Of a stretch of 33,122 nt of DNA, positions 1 to 6,619 are shown one piece after another (the stretch's first letter is position 1; every line of letters starts with the position of its first letter). The stretch covers positions 252 through 33,373 of the forward strand of contig DYLP01000027.1 of assembly GCA_020722005.1 (NCBI GenBank). The letters run 5' to 3'. The translations under genes and the position numbers were made by a program. The stretch comes from Melioribacter roseus. Its GTDB lineage: Bacteria; Bacteroidota; Ignavibacteria; Ignavibacteriales; Melioribacteraceae. The notes under the pieces were generated by a model. That model was given only the letters and a program-made list of their open reading frames with translations. It was not told the origin of the DNA and did no database searches.

Positions 1-13
1 AAACGTAAAACAT
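1..13 (-). CDS. Start of a second GIY-YIG gene copy, cut by the window edge
   Basis: The minus strand shows ATG at 13-11 followed by codons for F-Y-V, identical to the first 13 coding bases of the full gene at 325-313. The 42 bases upstream are also identical to those upstream of the full copy. Seen: start codon and identical leader. Inferred: a second copy of the gene continues to the left. It could instead be only a duplicated 5' end. Confidence 0.4.
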
Positions 14-55
14 AAAATGCTGTGCTTGAAAATGCAGAGGCGGCGGTCGGATTCG
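1..55. repeat. Direct repeat, copy 1
   Basis: This stretch is identical over all 55 bases to 313-367. It covers the start of a GIY-YIG gene, the spacer, and the acceptor and T-arm end of tRNA-Cys. The two copies lie 312 bases apart, which defines the length of a tandem unit made of GIY-YIG gene, tRNA fragment and spacer. Confidence 0.9.
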
Positions 56-88
56 CCCGCCTAAGGCGGGTTGCAGACCTTCGCCTTA
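39..88 (-). pseudogene. tRNA-Cys remnant carrying a palindrome
   Basis: Compared with the intact tRNA-Cys at 350-423, bases 39-55 (acceptor 3' strand and part of the T arm) and 71-88 (anticodon region and part of the D arm) are identical. The 18 bases between them (3' anticodon strand, variable loop, 5' T stem) are replaced by a 15-base palindrome at 56-70. The 5' acceptor strand is missing because the GIY-YIG gene joins here: its stop codon is the TAA of TAAGGCG. It cannot fold as a tRNA, so it is a remnant of a tRNA gene or part of a mobile unit. Confidence 0.8.
56..70. repeat. GC-rich palindrome, copy 1
   Basis: CCCGCCTAAGGCGGG has 7-base arms around a single central A. It stands out in an AT-rich neighbourhood. 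An identical copy lies at 469-483 in the same position relative to another tRNA-Cys-like remnant. It could be a small palindromic insertion or an endonuclease-related site. Confidence 0.8.
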
Positions 89-325
89 TTTAGAGATAGA
101 ATTTAAGAATTCTCTGCCTTTACCAGTTTTGAAGAATTTTTCTCTTTCCATAGCATCAGATTTTTGGGGGAAAGATTCATAGTAAGTCAACTCAAAGGGG
201 CGACGATAGCGAGTAGATTTTACCAGTCCACGTTGGTGTTCCGAGAAGCGACGAGCAATGTCATTAGTGATACCAATATACCTTTTATTGTCTTTTAGAC
301 TTCTTAAGACATAAACGTAAAACAT
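86..325 (-). CDS. Small GIY-YIG endonuclease-domain protein
   Basis: The 79-residue product is a minimal GIY-YIG domain of the UPF0213/YhbQ type. Tyr5, the YIG triplet at 16-18, Arg25/Arg26 and a glutamate near 60 (MERE) match the conserved active-site pattern. The family cleaves DNA or acts in repair or mobility; the role of single-domain members is mostly unknown. The gene begins 24 bases downstream of the intact tRNA-Cys on the same strand, and its stop codon is the first three bases of a damaged tRNA-Cys copy. Leader and start codon recur at 1-55, so it seems to be part of a tandem unit. No clear Shine-Dalgarno site is visible. It could be a selfish element tied to tRNA-Cys or a passenger of tRNA duplication. 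The domain call is firm; the mobility idea is inference. Confidence 0.85.
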   Translation of the reverse strand: MFYVYVLRSLKDNKRYIGITNDIARRFSEHQRGLVKSTRYRRPFELTYYESFPQKSDAMEREKFFKTGKGREFLNSISK

Positions 326-367
326 AAAATGCTGTGCTTGAAAATGCAGAGGCGGCGGTCGGATTCG
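313..367. repeat. Direct repeat, copy 2
   Basis: Identical to 1-55. This copy runs from the first codons of the complete GIY-YIG gene through the spacer into the 3' end of the intact tRNA-Cys gene. Confidence 0.9.
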
Positions 368-423
368 AACCGACGAATAAAGGTTTTGCAGACCTTCGCC
401 TTAGACCACTTGGCTACGCCGCC
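350..423 (-). tRNA. tRNA-Cys (anticodon GCA)
   Basis: Reading the minus strand gives a full cloverleaf. The acceptor GGCGGCG pairs with CGCCGCC, the D loop holds AGTGGT, the anticodon loop is CTGCAAA with GCA, and the T arm holds GGTTCGAATCC. The discriminator base is U and CCA is not encoded. This is the only intact tRNA-Cys in the window, with damaged relatives on both sides. Confidence 0.95.
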
Positions 424-452
424 TGATTAAAAAAATTAGAAGAACAAACATA

Positions 453-520
453 TCGGCGGTCGGATTCGCCCGCCTAAGGCGGGTTGCAAAATTATAGCTT
501 AGACCACCAGTAACCAGTAA
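453..520 (-). pseudogene. Decayed tRNA-Cys-like remnant with the same palindrome
   Basis: Bases 454-468 match the T-arm end of tRNA-Cys exactly. They are followed by the palindrome at 469-483, then TTGCA as in the anticodon region, then a diverged stretch that regains identity at CTTAGACCAC (D-loop region, about 499-508). Beyond this the match fades, so the right boundary is approximate. It is older than the copy at 39-88 but shows the same replacement of the anticodon and T-stem segment. Confidence 0.65.
469..483. repeat. GC-rich palindrome, copy 2
   Basis: The same 15 bases as 56-70, again set between the T-arm end and the TTGCA of a tRNA-Cys-like remnant. Confidence 0.8.
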
Positions 521-562
521 TAAAATACTACAAATTAAAAAATTGAATCACATATTTAATAT

Positions 563-592
563 AAAAAAGAAATCCCGATATAATCGGGATTT
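563..592 (-). terminator. Rho-independent terminator after tRNA-Gly
   Basis: The arms AATCCCGAT (571-579) and ATCGGGATT (583-591) form a perfect 9-bp stem with a 3-base loop. On the minus strand a T-rich run follows (complement of 563-570). It lies just downstream of tRNA-Gly and would separate it from tRNA-Cys. Confidence 0.85.
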
Positions 593-597
593 ACTAG

Positions 598-670
<73 letters not shown>

Positions 671-802
671 AAAATTATATTAAGAGGATAAGCTTTATTT
701 GCTACAACTCTTAATTTATGTTTTTTCAGATTTTATAAGAACTAACTTATTGAAATTTTGTGCCTAAATATAATACTCTATTTGATATCACGCAATAGCT
801 TA

Positions 803-1336
803 TTAAACTCTAGGTCCATGAGTATATCCTCTAAAAGGGCGAGAATGTTGAATTGTTATGAATGCGTGTTTATCAATAGATTCCACAATTTTCATTATTT
901 GTTTAAGGTGCTTTCTTTTTATAATTGCTGTTAATATTGAAACACCGCCTGAACTACCTTCGGCAGGTAAAATAGTAACTCCAAATTTCGCTTTCCTTAA
1001 TGCATCAGCAATTTTATCAGTGTAGTACAGAGATATGATGTTAATCTGAACATAACCAACCGCAATCTTTTCTTCGAGGGTTATTCCCATTATATTACCA
1101 ATAGCAAAACCAGCTGCATATCCGATTAAGTTAACTGTATTATCCATATGAGCCACAATATATCTCATCGCAGAAATCCAGATTAGTACTTCGAAAAAAC
1201 CAGTTATTGCGGCGTGATATTTTTTAGCTTGAACAACGAGCATAGTTCTTAAGGTACCGAGTGTGACGTCGCAAATGCGCATTAACATTATGATAATTGC
1301 TCCCAGAACAATTTCCCAAGAAATAGCGAATTCCAT
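803..1336 (-). CDS. UPF0316 / DUF2179-type membrane protein
   Basis: The 177-residue product resembles the UPF0316 family. Three hydrophobic segments occupy about residues 8-28, 40-62 and 68-90. A soluble C-terminal half follows, with the DUF2179-like pattern of an alpha/beta domain (GVTILPAEGSSGG, about 119-131, and a final ITIQ strand). The biochemical role of the family is unknown. The N-terminal motif RICDVTLGTLR is typical of it. The gene is divergent from pcm across a 45-base A/T-rich gap, so the two promoters must be compact. The ATG at 1336 precedes the first membrane helix, and no strong ribosome-binding site is seen. Confidence 0.85.
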   Translation of the reverse strand: MEFAISWEIVLGAIIIMLMRICDVTLGTLRTMLVVQAKKYHAAITGFFEVLIWISAMRYIVAHMDNTVNLIGYAAGFAIGNIMGITLEEKIAVGYVQINIISLYYTDKIADALRKAKFGVTILPAEGSSGGVSILTAIIKRKHLKQIMKIVESIDKHAFITIQHSRPFRGYTHGPRV

Positions 1337-1381
1337 AAGTATCTTTTTTTATTTTTATTTTTGTAGTATAAAAAATTTTTA

Positions 1382-2026
1382 ATGGTAATGTACGAAGAAG
1401 AAAGAAAAGAATTAGTAGAAAATTTAAAGAAGAAGGGCATTAAAAACGAAAAGGTACTCGAAGCAATCTTTAAGGTAGAACGTCATCGGTTTGTACCCGA
1501 AATTGTAGCACCTCATGCTTATAATGATGTAGCTTTGCCTATTGGTTATGGTCAGACAATTTCTCAACCTTATACGGTTGCCATTATGACCCAAACACTT
1601 GATGTTCACCCTTCACAGAAAATTCTTGAAATTGGCACTGGATCGGGTTACCAGGCGGCTATATTAAATTATTTGGGTGCAAGAGTATTTACTATCGAAA
1701 GAAATCACAACCTTTATAATAGAGCTCTCAAAATATTCGACGAACTAAACTTGAAGATTGCTGCAAGGTGTAGCGACGGTACCTTAGGTTGGGAAGAGTA
1801 TTCACCTTATGACCGTATTATAGTTACAGCAGGCAGCCCCTCTATTCCTACTCAACTGAAAAAACAATTAAAAATAGGCGGAAAACTTGTTATACCTGTA
1901 GGCGACAGAACTTCGCAAGTGCTTAATGTGTTGAACAAAATTTCAGAAGACAAGTTCGAAGTTCAGGAGATTCCTTACTTTGCTTTTGTTCCTTTAATTG
2001 GAAAAGAAGGATGGCGAGAAAAGTAA
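1382..2026 (+). CDS. pcm: Protein-L-isoaspartate O-methyltransferase
   Basis: This enzyme transfers a methyl group from S-adenosylmethionine to L-isoaspartyl residues in aged proteins, starting their repair in the cytoplasm. The 214-residue length is usual for the family. The signature GQTISQP (58-64) is present, and the SAM-binding motif I is ILEIGTGSGYQ (81-91). A second possible start, ATG at 1388, lies two codons in. The end overlaps miaA by 16 bases, which suggests translational coupling in a run of small housekeeping genes. Confidence 0.95.
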   Translation: MVMYEEERKELVENLKKKGIKNEKVLEAIFKVERHRFVPEIVAPHAYNDVALPIGYGQTISQPYTVAIMTQTLDVHPSQKILEIGTGSGYQAAILNYLGARVFTIERNHNLYNRALKIFDELNLKIAARCSDGTLGWEEYSPYDRIIVTAGSPSIPTQLKKQLKIGGKLVIPVGDRTSQVLNVLNKISEDKFEVQEIPYFAFVPLIGKEGWREK

Positions 2027-2928
2027 TTTTAATTGTTGGACCAACATGCTCTGGTAAAACTAAATTGAGTTTGAAACTTGCAGAAATTCTAAATACAGAA
2101 ATAATTTCTGCCGATAGCAGACAAATTTACAAGTATCTCAACATTGGCACTGCAAAGCCGTCTGAGGAAGAATTGAAATCAATCAGACATCATTTTATCA
2201 ATTACCTTGAACCCGATGCTACTTATAATGTTAGCAAGTACGAAAAAGAAAGTTTACATATAATAACAAATTTAATTCATAAGAATAAAATTCCCATTGT
2301 TGTAGGTGGTTCAGGGCTCTACATTAAGGCTATTGTTGACGGAATTTTTGATACAGCTGATACAGATGAGGAATACAGGACATATCTTAAGGAGATAAGG
2401 ACTAAATTCGGAAATGAATATTTACACAAAATGCTTGAAATGATAGATCCTCTGAGTGCCCGGAACATGCTGCCTCAGAACTGGAAAAGAGTAATGAGAG
2501 CTCTCGAAGTTTTCCATATAACAGGAAAATCGATTGTAGAACTCCAAAAAGAATACGAAAGGGAAACTGATTTTGAATTCCTTCAGTTTGGATTGCTATG
2601 GGAACGAAGCATTTTAAATGAAAACATAGAAAAACGTGTGGATGAAATGATAAATCGAGGATTGGTCAATGAAGTCAAAAGAATTCTAAATCTGGGATAC
2701 AGTGAAGAACTCAATTCGTTAAATACGGTTGGGTACAAAGAAATTATCAATTATTTGAACAATAGATTATCATTTGAAGATGCCATCAGATTAATAAAAA
2801 GAAATACAAGACGCTATGCCAAAAGACAGATGACCTGGTTCAGGAAAGATGAAAGAATCGAATGGTTGAAGGTTGACAAAAAAGAAGATATTGATAATCA
2901 CCTGAATTATATCTTGTCGAAAATCTGA
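2011..2928 (+). CDS. miaA: tRNA dimethylallyltransferase
   Basis: MiaA adds a dimethylallyl group to A37 of tRNAs that read codons starting with U. The 305-residue product has the P-loop GPTCSGKT (10-17), the substrate motif ISADSRQIYKYLNIGTAKP (about 33-51) and the C-terminal RRYAKRQMTWFRKD region, all typical of the family. It starts inside the last codons of pcm and is followed after 59 bases by prfB. tRNA-Cys and some tRNA-Leu species are among the usual substrates of this modification (family knowledge). Confidence 0.97.
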   Translation: MARKVILIVGPTCSGKTKLSLKLAEILNTEIISADSRQIYKYLNIGTAKPSEEELKSIRHHFINYLEPDATYNVSKYEKESLHIITNLIHKNKIPIVVGGSGLYIKAIVDGIFDTADTDEEYRTYLKEIRTKFGNEYLHKMLEMIDPLSARNMLPQNWKRVMRALEVFHITGKSIVELQKEYERETDFEFLQFGLLWERSILNENIEKRVDEMINRGLVNEVKRILNLGYSEELNSLNTVGYKEIINYLNNRLSFEDAIRLIKRNTRRYAKRQMTWFRKDERIEWLKVDKKEDIDNHLNYILSKI

Positions 2929-2987
2929 TAAGGATTTCATTCTAAAAATAAGTTGATTAAATTTGTGTATAAATATCAGGAGAACTA

Positions 2988-4089
2988 ATGGTTGAAGAAC
3001 AATTACGACTGGTGAGGGATTTGAAAGAGAAGACCGACAATCTAAGGGGGTATCTTTAAATTAGAAGAAAAACAGAAGGAAATTGACGAAATACAAAAAT
3101 TGAGCGAAGCCCCAGATTTCTGGAACGATCAAAAAAGAGCTCAGTCATTATTACAAAAAAGTAAATCTTTGCAAAATTGGGTCGATATGTGGAACAAGCT
3201 AAAAGAAAAAATCGACCACATTATGGAATTTACTGAACTGGTTAAAGCCGAAGAAGATGATTCGTTTATCCCGGAAATAAATAAAGAGCTTGCTGAAACA
3301 GAAAAGCTTTATAGTGAACTTGAAATGAAAAGTATGTTAAGCGGGAAAGACGACGATAAAAATTGTATACTCACAATACATTCCGGAGCTGGCGGAACCG
3401 AAGCGCAAGATTGGGCAGAAATGTTAATGCGTATGTATATGAGATGGGGTGAGCAAAACGGTTATAAAATGTCGATTATCGATTTCCTCGAAGGTGACGG
3501 CGCGGGAATTAAAAGCGTTACTATCGAAGTTGAAGGACCGTATGCTTACGGTTACCTGAAAGCAGAGTCTGGCGTTCATCGCCTTGTTAGAATATCTCCG
3601 TTCGATGCAAATAAAAGACGTCATACATCTTTCGCCTCTGTTTTTGTTATCCCTGAAGTTGACGATTCAATAGATATCGAAATAAATCCCGCTGACCTTC
3701 GCATAGATACTTATCGTTCCGGTGGCAAAGGCGGGCAAAATGTTAATAAAGTTGAAACTGCCGTTAGAATTACACATATTCCCACAGGTCTTGTTGCTGC
3801 TTGTCAAACGGAACGATCGCAGTTGCAAAATAAAACGAATGCTATGAAACTATTGAAGGCGAAATTATATCAACTGGAGCTTGAAAAGCAACAGGCAGAA
3901 ATCAACGAGATTGAAAAAAATAAAATGAAAATCGAATGGGGAAGTCAAATTCGTTCTTACGTTTTTCATCCATATAATCTGGTTAAGGACCATCGTACCG
4001 GTTATGAAACTTCGGATACACAAGCTGTAATGGACGGCGAAATTAATGAATTTATTAAGCAGTACTTACTAATGTATTCACAGAATTAA
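2988..4089 (+). CDS. prfB: Peptide chain release factor 2, expressed by +1 frameshift
   Basis: RF2 ends translation at UGA and UAA. The ATG at 2988 follows the ribosome-binding site AGGAGA. The first 23 codons run to CTT at 3054-3056 and meet an in-frame TAA at 3057-3059. Skipping one base continues into a 343-codon frame, giving 366 residues (E. coli RF2: 365). In full-length numbering the UGA-recognition tripeptide SPF is at 203-205 and the catalytic GGQ at 248-250. A TTG at 3100 could open a shorter frame, but it would lose the conserved N-terminal LRGYL region, so I reject it. The coding sequence is join(2988..3056,3058..4089). The internal stop is UAA rather than the usual UGA. The gene overlaps the next one by one base. 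Confidence 0.97.
3045..3060 (+). promoter_or_regulatory. Programmed +1 frameshift site of prfB with UAA stop
   Basis: AGGGGG (3045-3050), TAT, CTT and TAA are spaced as in the classical RF2 site. The Shine-Dalgarno-like AGGGGG pairs with 16S rRNA just upstream of the slippery CUU. The peptidyl-tRNA slips from CUU to UUU and reading continues with AAA TTA GAA. In the known autoregulatory model slow termination at UGA by scarce RF2 favours the shift. Here the stop is UAA, which RF1 also reads. Confidence 0.93.
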
Positions 4090-4418
4090 TGTCGAAATTG
4101 AAAAAATATCTAAAAGGAGAAACAATTGCCGCCGAGGGAGAAAAGCCTCGAGGACTTTTTATCCTTGTTGATGGTAAAATTGGTATAGTTAAAGGGAACA
4201 AGAAAATTGCTGAATTCGATAAAGAAGGGACAGTCGTAGGCGAAATGAGTCTTATACTAAAGAAAGAACGTACTGCATCGATAGTTGCGCTTGAAGATTC
4301 AAAGCTGTTAACTGTGGAAGGTCAAATCGACGATATAATAAAACTATATCCCGATATTACACAAAAAATACTTGTAAGCCTGGCAGAAAGGCTGGCAAAA
4401 GCTACTGAAAATATTTAG
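4089..4418 (+). CDS. Stand-alone cyclic nucleotide-binding-domain protein
   Basis: The 109 residues form a single cNMP-binding beta-roll like the CRP N-terminal domain: [21 protein letters not shown] near the start, then [10 protein letters not shown] (48-57) and [15 protein letters not shown] (60-74). These correspond to the phosphate-binding cassette region, where the canonical RxA is represented by RTAS. There is no DNA-binding domain, so it is not a complete CRP-type regulator. The ATG shares its A with the TAA of prfB (TAATG), indicating coupled translation. The ligand and partner are unknown. It may be a small sensor subunit or a domain that binds another protein. Confidence 0.8.
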   Translation: MSKLKKYLKGETIAAEGEKPRGLFILVDGKIGIVKGNKKIAEFDKEGTVVGEMSLILKKERTASIVALEDSKLLTVEGQIDDIIKLYPDITQKILVSLAERLAKATENI

Positions 4419-4437
4419 CAATAAATTGGTCAGGAAG

Positions 4438-4851
4438 ATGAAAAGTTACACCGAATACCTCTGGTTTAACACAAGTAAAAAAAGAGATTATATCAACATA
4501 ACACCAGAAATAGAAAAAGCACTTATCAAAAGCGGCGTTCGAGAAGGGATGGTGCTTGTTTCGGCAATGCATATAACTGCTGGAGTTTACGTCAACGATG
4601 CTGAAAGCGGACTGATTCAGGATATCGACGAGTGGCTCGATCAACTGGCTCCTTATAACCCAAAATACAGGCATCATCGTACCGGCGAGGATAATGGTGA
4701 TGCTCATTTGAAAAGTTTATTAGTTCACCACGAGGTTATTATTCCTGTTACCGAGGGACGTCTTGATTTTGGTCCGTGGCAGCAGGTTTATTATGCCGAA
4801 TTCGATGGGCAAAGACGTAAAAGGGTCATTATTAAAATAATCGGCGAATAA
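4438..4851 (+). CDS. YjbQ/UPF0047 family protein
   Basis: The 137-residue product belongs to the YjbQ (UPF0047) family. Conserved family stretches are visible: [11 protein letters not shown], the [17 protein letters not shown] block with its histidines, and the C-terminal [18 protein letters not shown]. Family members show weak thiamine-phosphate synthase activity in vitro, but the real role is uncertain. A TTG at 4426 is an alternative start, four codons earlier. The ATG at 4438 is preferred because the family begins near [10 protein letters not shown]. It sits 19 bases after the cNMP gene in the same operon. Confidence 0.85.
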   Translation: MKSYTEYLWFNTSKKRDYINITPEIEKALIKSGVREGMVLVSAMHITAGVYVNDAESGLIQDIDEWLDQLAPYNPKYRHHRTGEDNGDAHLKSLLVHHEVIIPVTEGRLDFGPWQQVYYAEFDGQRRKRVIIKIIGE

Positions 4852-4858
4852 AATTCAA

Positions 4859-5185
4859 GTGAAAAGACAAAAAGATTTTTTCGATAAAGTCTATTCTATT
4901 GTTGAAAAAATTCCTAAAGGCAGAGTTACAACTTACGGAGCAATTGCCGAAGCATGTGGTATTAAATCATCTGCACGCACTGTAGGCTGGGCATTGAACA
5001 GTGCAAAAAATTCTTCATTACCCTGCCACAGAGTTGTAAACAGGTTTGGAGCACTCACCGGTAAAATTCACTTTGGTGATCCGGATTTAATGGAAAATCT
5101 ACTCCGCTCCGAAGGCGTCGAACTCGATGACGATAATTGCGTTATTATGTCGAAATATTTCTGGCACCCTAAAGAAAATAAGTAA
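4859..5185 (+). CDS. MGMT-domain (Ogt/ATL-like) DNA repair protein
   Basis: The 108 residues cover only the DNA-binding/active-site domain of O6-alkylguanine-DNA alkyltransferases. Helix-turn-helix features are present: Tyr26 in VTTYGAIA and the probable base-flipping Arg40 in SSARTVGWAL. The motif PCHRVV (55-60) keeps the acceptor cysteine Cys56, which typical alkyltransferase-like (ATL) proteins of this length replace with Trp. The N-terminal domain of Ogt/Ada enzymes is absent. It may repair alkylated DNA directly or act as a damage flag for excision repair. The start is GTG at 4859, seven bases after yjbQ. Confidence 0.85.
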   Translation: MKRQKDFFDKVYSIVEKIPKGRVTTYGAIAEACGIKSSARTVGWALNSAKNSSLPCHRVVNRFGALTGKIHFGDPDLMENLLRSEGVELDDDNCVIMSKYFWHPKENK

Positions 5186-5187
5186 TT

Positions 5188-6087
5188 TCAATACCTTTTC
5201 AGGTTAATTGAAGAAATTCCTCCTTTAATAAAAATGTCAATTTTTTTCTTTGCAGTGTCGTAGTTAGCGGATTTATAGTAACCGGGATTAATTTTTTCGA
5301 TGCCTTCGAGATAGCGCGATACAAGAAATAAATCACTTTTCATACTGCAAGCAGAATTTTCCGGAATGTAAAGGGTAAGCTTCGCAGCACCCATTTCGAC
5401 ATCCATTAATGTAGTATCATATTTATCGCCTAATCTGACGACAACGTCCGAAGCCCCTGTCTTAATGCTTATGTTTCGTGTTCTGAAATTCCTTAAATCG
5501 AAACGCCCTTTTGCAGCTCCAAAATTGAGGTTGAAATCCCAAACTGGTTTGTCGTTCAAATGCAGGCGTAGATTGTTTATGAACTTGTTTCCGTCAATAT
5601 CAATATCATTTTCTCCATCCAGTTTGATTTCGAGATATGCAGTCGAATCATCTGTGTAAGAATCAATGTTGTAATCTGCCAGCGCGCCCCGGACTTCAGT
5701 TTCGTAAAATTTGTCGGTTAAGTTATCAATTTCAAAATAACCTGCGCCCGACTCGAAATTCAAACTGGCGTACTTGACTTCTGGCAATTGATCTTGTTTG
5801 TATTCGGTGTAATCATCAGTACTGTTAGTATAAATTTCACATCCGTTGAAAATGTAAATAATAAATCCGAACAATAGGACAGCCATAAAGATGCCGAAGA
5901 GAAGATTAATTATATGACGTATGAAAGAATCCTTGAAAATTATTAGACTGCCCCAGAAAACAAAAATTAATGGCCAGATATTCCAGATAAACTCGTAGTT
6001 TGATTGAATCCAATCGTATTTGTATGCAAAAGTAAGAGCGCCGATTGTAAGGAAGAAGAAACCCCAAAATAATTGTCTGCTTTTCAT
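5188..6087 (-). CDS. LiaF-like membrane protein
   Basis: The 299-residue product begins with hydrophobic helices at about 6-22, 34-52 and 60-82 (LiaI/LiaF-TM or DUF5668 pattern, with FLTIGALTF and LIFVFWGSLII). A long extracytoplasmic beta-rich part follows (about 90-299), with repeated strand motifs such as FGAAKGRFDLRNF and TGASDVVVRLGDKY that resemble the LiaF C-terminal beta-helix. Family members take part in envelope-stress sensing, often with PspC. It lies 12 bases after the PspC gene on the same strand, so the two are probably co-transcribed. The exact role is unknown. It converges with the MGMT gene with only two bases between the ends. Confidence 0.75.
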   Translation of the reverse strand: MKSRQLFWGFFFLTIGALTFAYKYDWIQSNYEFIWNIWPLIFVFWGSLIIFKDSFIRHIINLLFGIFMAVLLFGFIIYIFNGCEIYTNSTDDYTEYKQDQLPEVKYASLNFESGAGYFEIDNLTDKFYETEVRGALADYNIDSYTDDSTAYLEIKLDGENDIDIDGNKFINNLRLHLNDKPVWDFNLNFGAAKGRFDLRNFRTRNISIKTGASDVVVRLGDKYDTTLMDVEMGAAKLTLYIPENSACSMKSDLFLVSRYLEGIEKINPGYYKSANYDTAKKKIDIFIKGGISSINLKRY

Positions 6088-6099
6088 AATTTACCTCGT

Positions 6100-6513
6100 C
6101 TATTTACGCGTAGAATTCCAAATTAAAAATATTCCGATTACTACCAGAGCAATTGGGAGTAAGTCCTCGAAATCGAATGCCGCAATATACTGTTCTGCAA
6201 GAAGCAGTGAACCGATAATGATGAGTAATATTCCAAGAACGGTTCTGCCTTTGCCACTGGATTGTGGGTAGCTCTCCTGTATGTCCTCGGCGTCGGCTTC
6301 TTCTTTGTTAATGTTGTAAGTCAGCTCGATAGGTTCTTCAGGAATAACAATCCAGAGAATAATATACAAAAGAAAACCTAGTCCGCTAATTAATGCCACT
6401 ATAACAAAGATAACCCTCATGAGTACCGGATCGAGTTCAAAATATTCTGCCAGACCGCCGGCTACACCTCCGAAGATGCGATGTTTTCTGGACCGATATA
6501 ATTGTTTCTGCAT
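6100..6513 (-). CDS. PspC-domain membrane protein
   Basis: The 137-residue product has an N-terminal PspC domain (KHRIFGGVAGGLAEYFELDP at 9-28, then a membrane helix at about 32-58). A second hydrophobic pair at about 95-113 and 117-132 is of the LiaI-like kind. PspC proteins sense or buffer inner-membrane stress. The open frame extends upstream to 6675, but the ATG at 6513 is preceded by AAAGGAGGTT at 6517-6526. That is the best ribosome-binding site here and fits the usual PspC start. The longer form would overlap nadE and is rejected. It is the first gene of a two-gene operon with the LiaF-like gene. Confidence 0.9.
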   Translation of the reverse strand: MQKQLYRSRKHRIFGGVAGGLAEYFELDPVLMRVIFVIVALISGLGFLLYIILWIVIPEEPIELTYNINKEEADAEDIQESYPQSSGKGRTVLGILLIIIGSLLLAEQYIAAFDFEDLLPIALVVIGIFLIWNSTRK

Positions 6514-6516
6514 GAC

Positions 6517-6526
6517 AACCTCCTTT
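6517..6526 (-). promoter_or_regulatory. Strong ribosome-binding site fixing the PspC start
   Basis: AAAGGAGGTT on the minus strand lies 3 bases before the ATG at 6513 (GTC between). It is close to the full anti-16S complement and unusually strong for this window. Confidence 0.8.
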
Positions 6527-6619
6527 GGGTTAATTTCGATTATTAAGACGTTCGATCTAACCAGAAGTTTGAATTCTATCCAGTAGTTACTAATTTTAGT
6601 ACAACAAAATGATAACATT

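Noticed and set aside
1-520. CRISPR-like array
   Set aside because: The repeats are tRNA pieces and a palindrome with uneven spacing and a gene between them; there are no regular spacers and no cas genes.
674-679. TATAAT on the minus strand as the tRNA-Gly promoter
   Set aside because: It ends only three bases before the tRNA start, too close to act as a -10 box for a mature 5' end.
3721-3740. GC-rich AGGCGGG in prfB as a palindrome copy
   Set aside because: It is just the codons of the GGQ loop and has no inverted partner.
3100-4089. prfB starting at TTG 3100
   Set aside because: The upstream ATG, ribosome-binding site and intact AGGGGG-TAT-CTT slip site give a full 366-residue RF2, so the short form is not the real gene.
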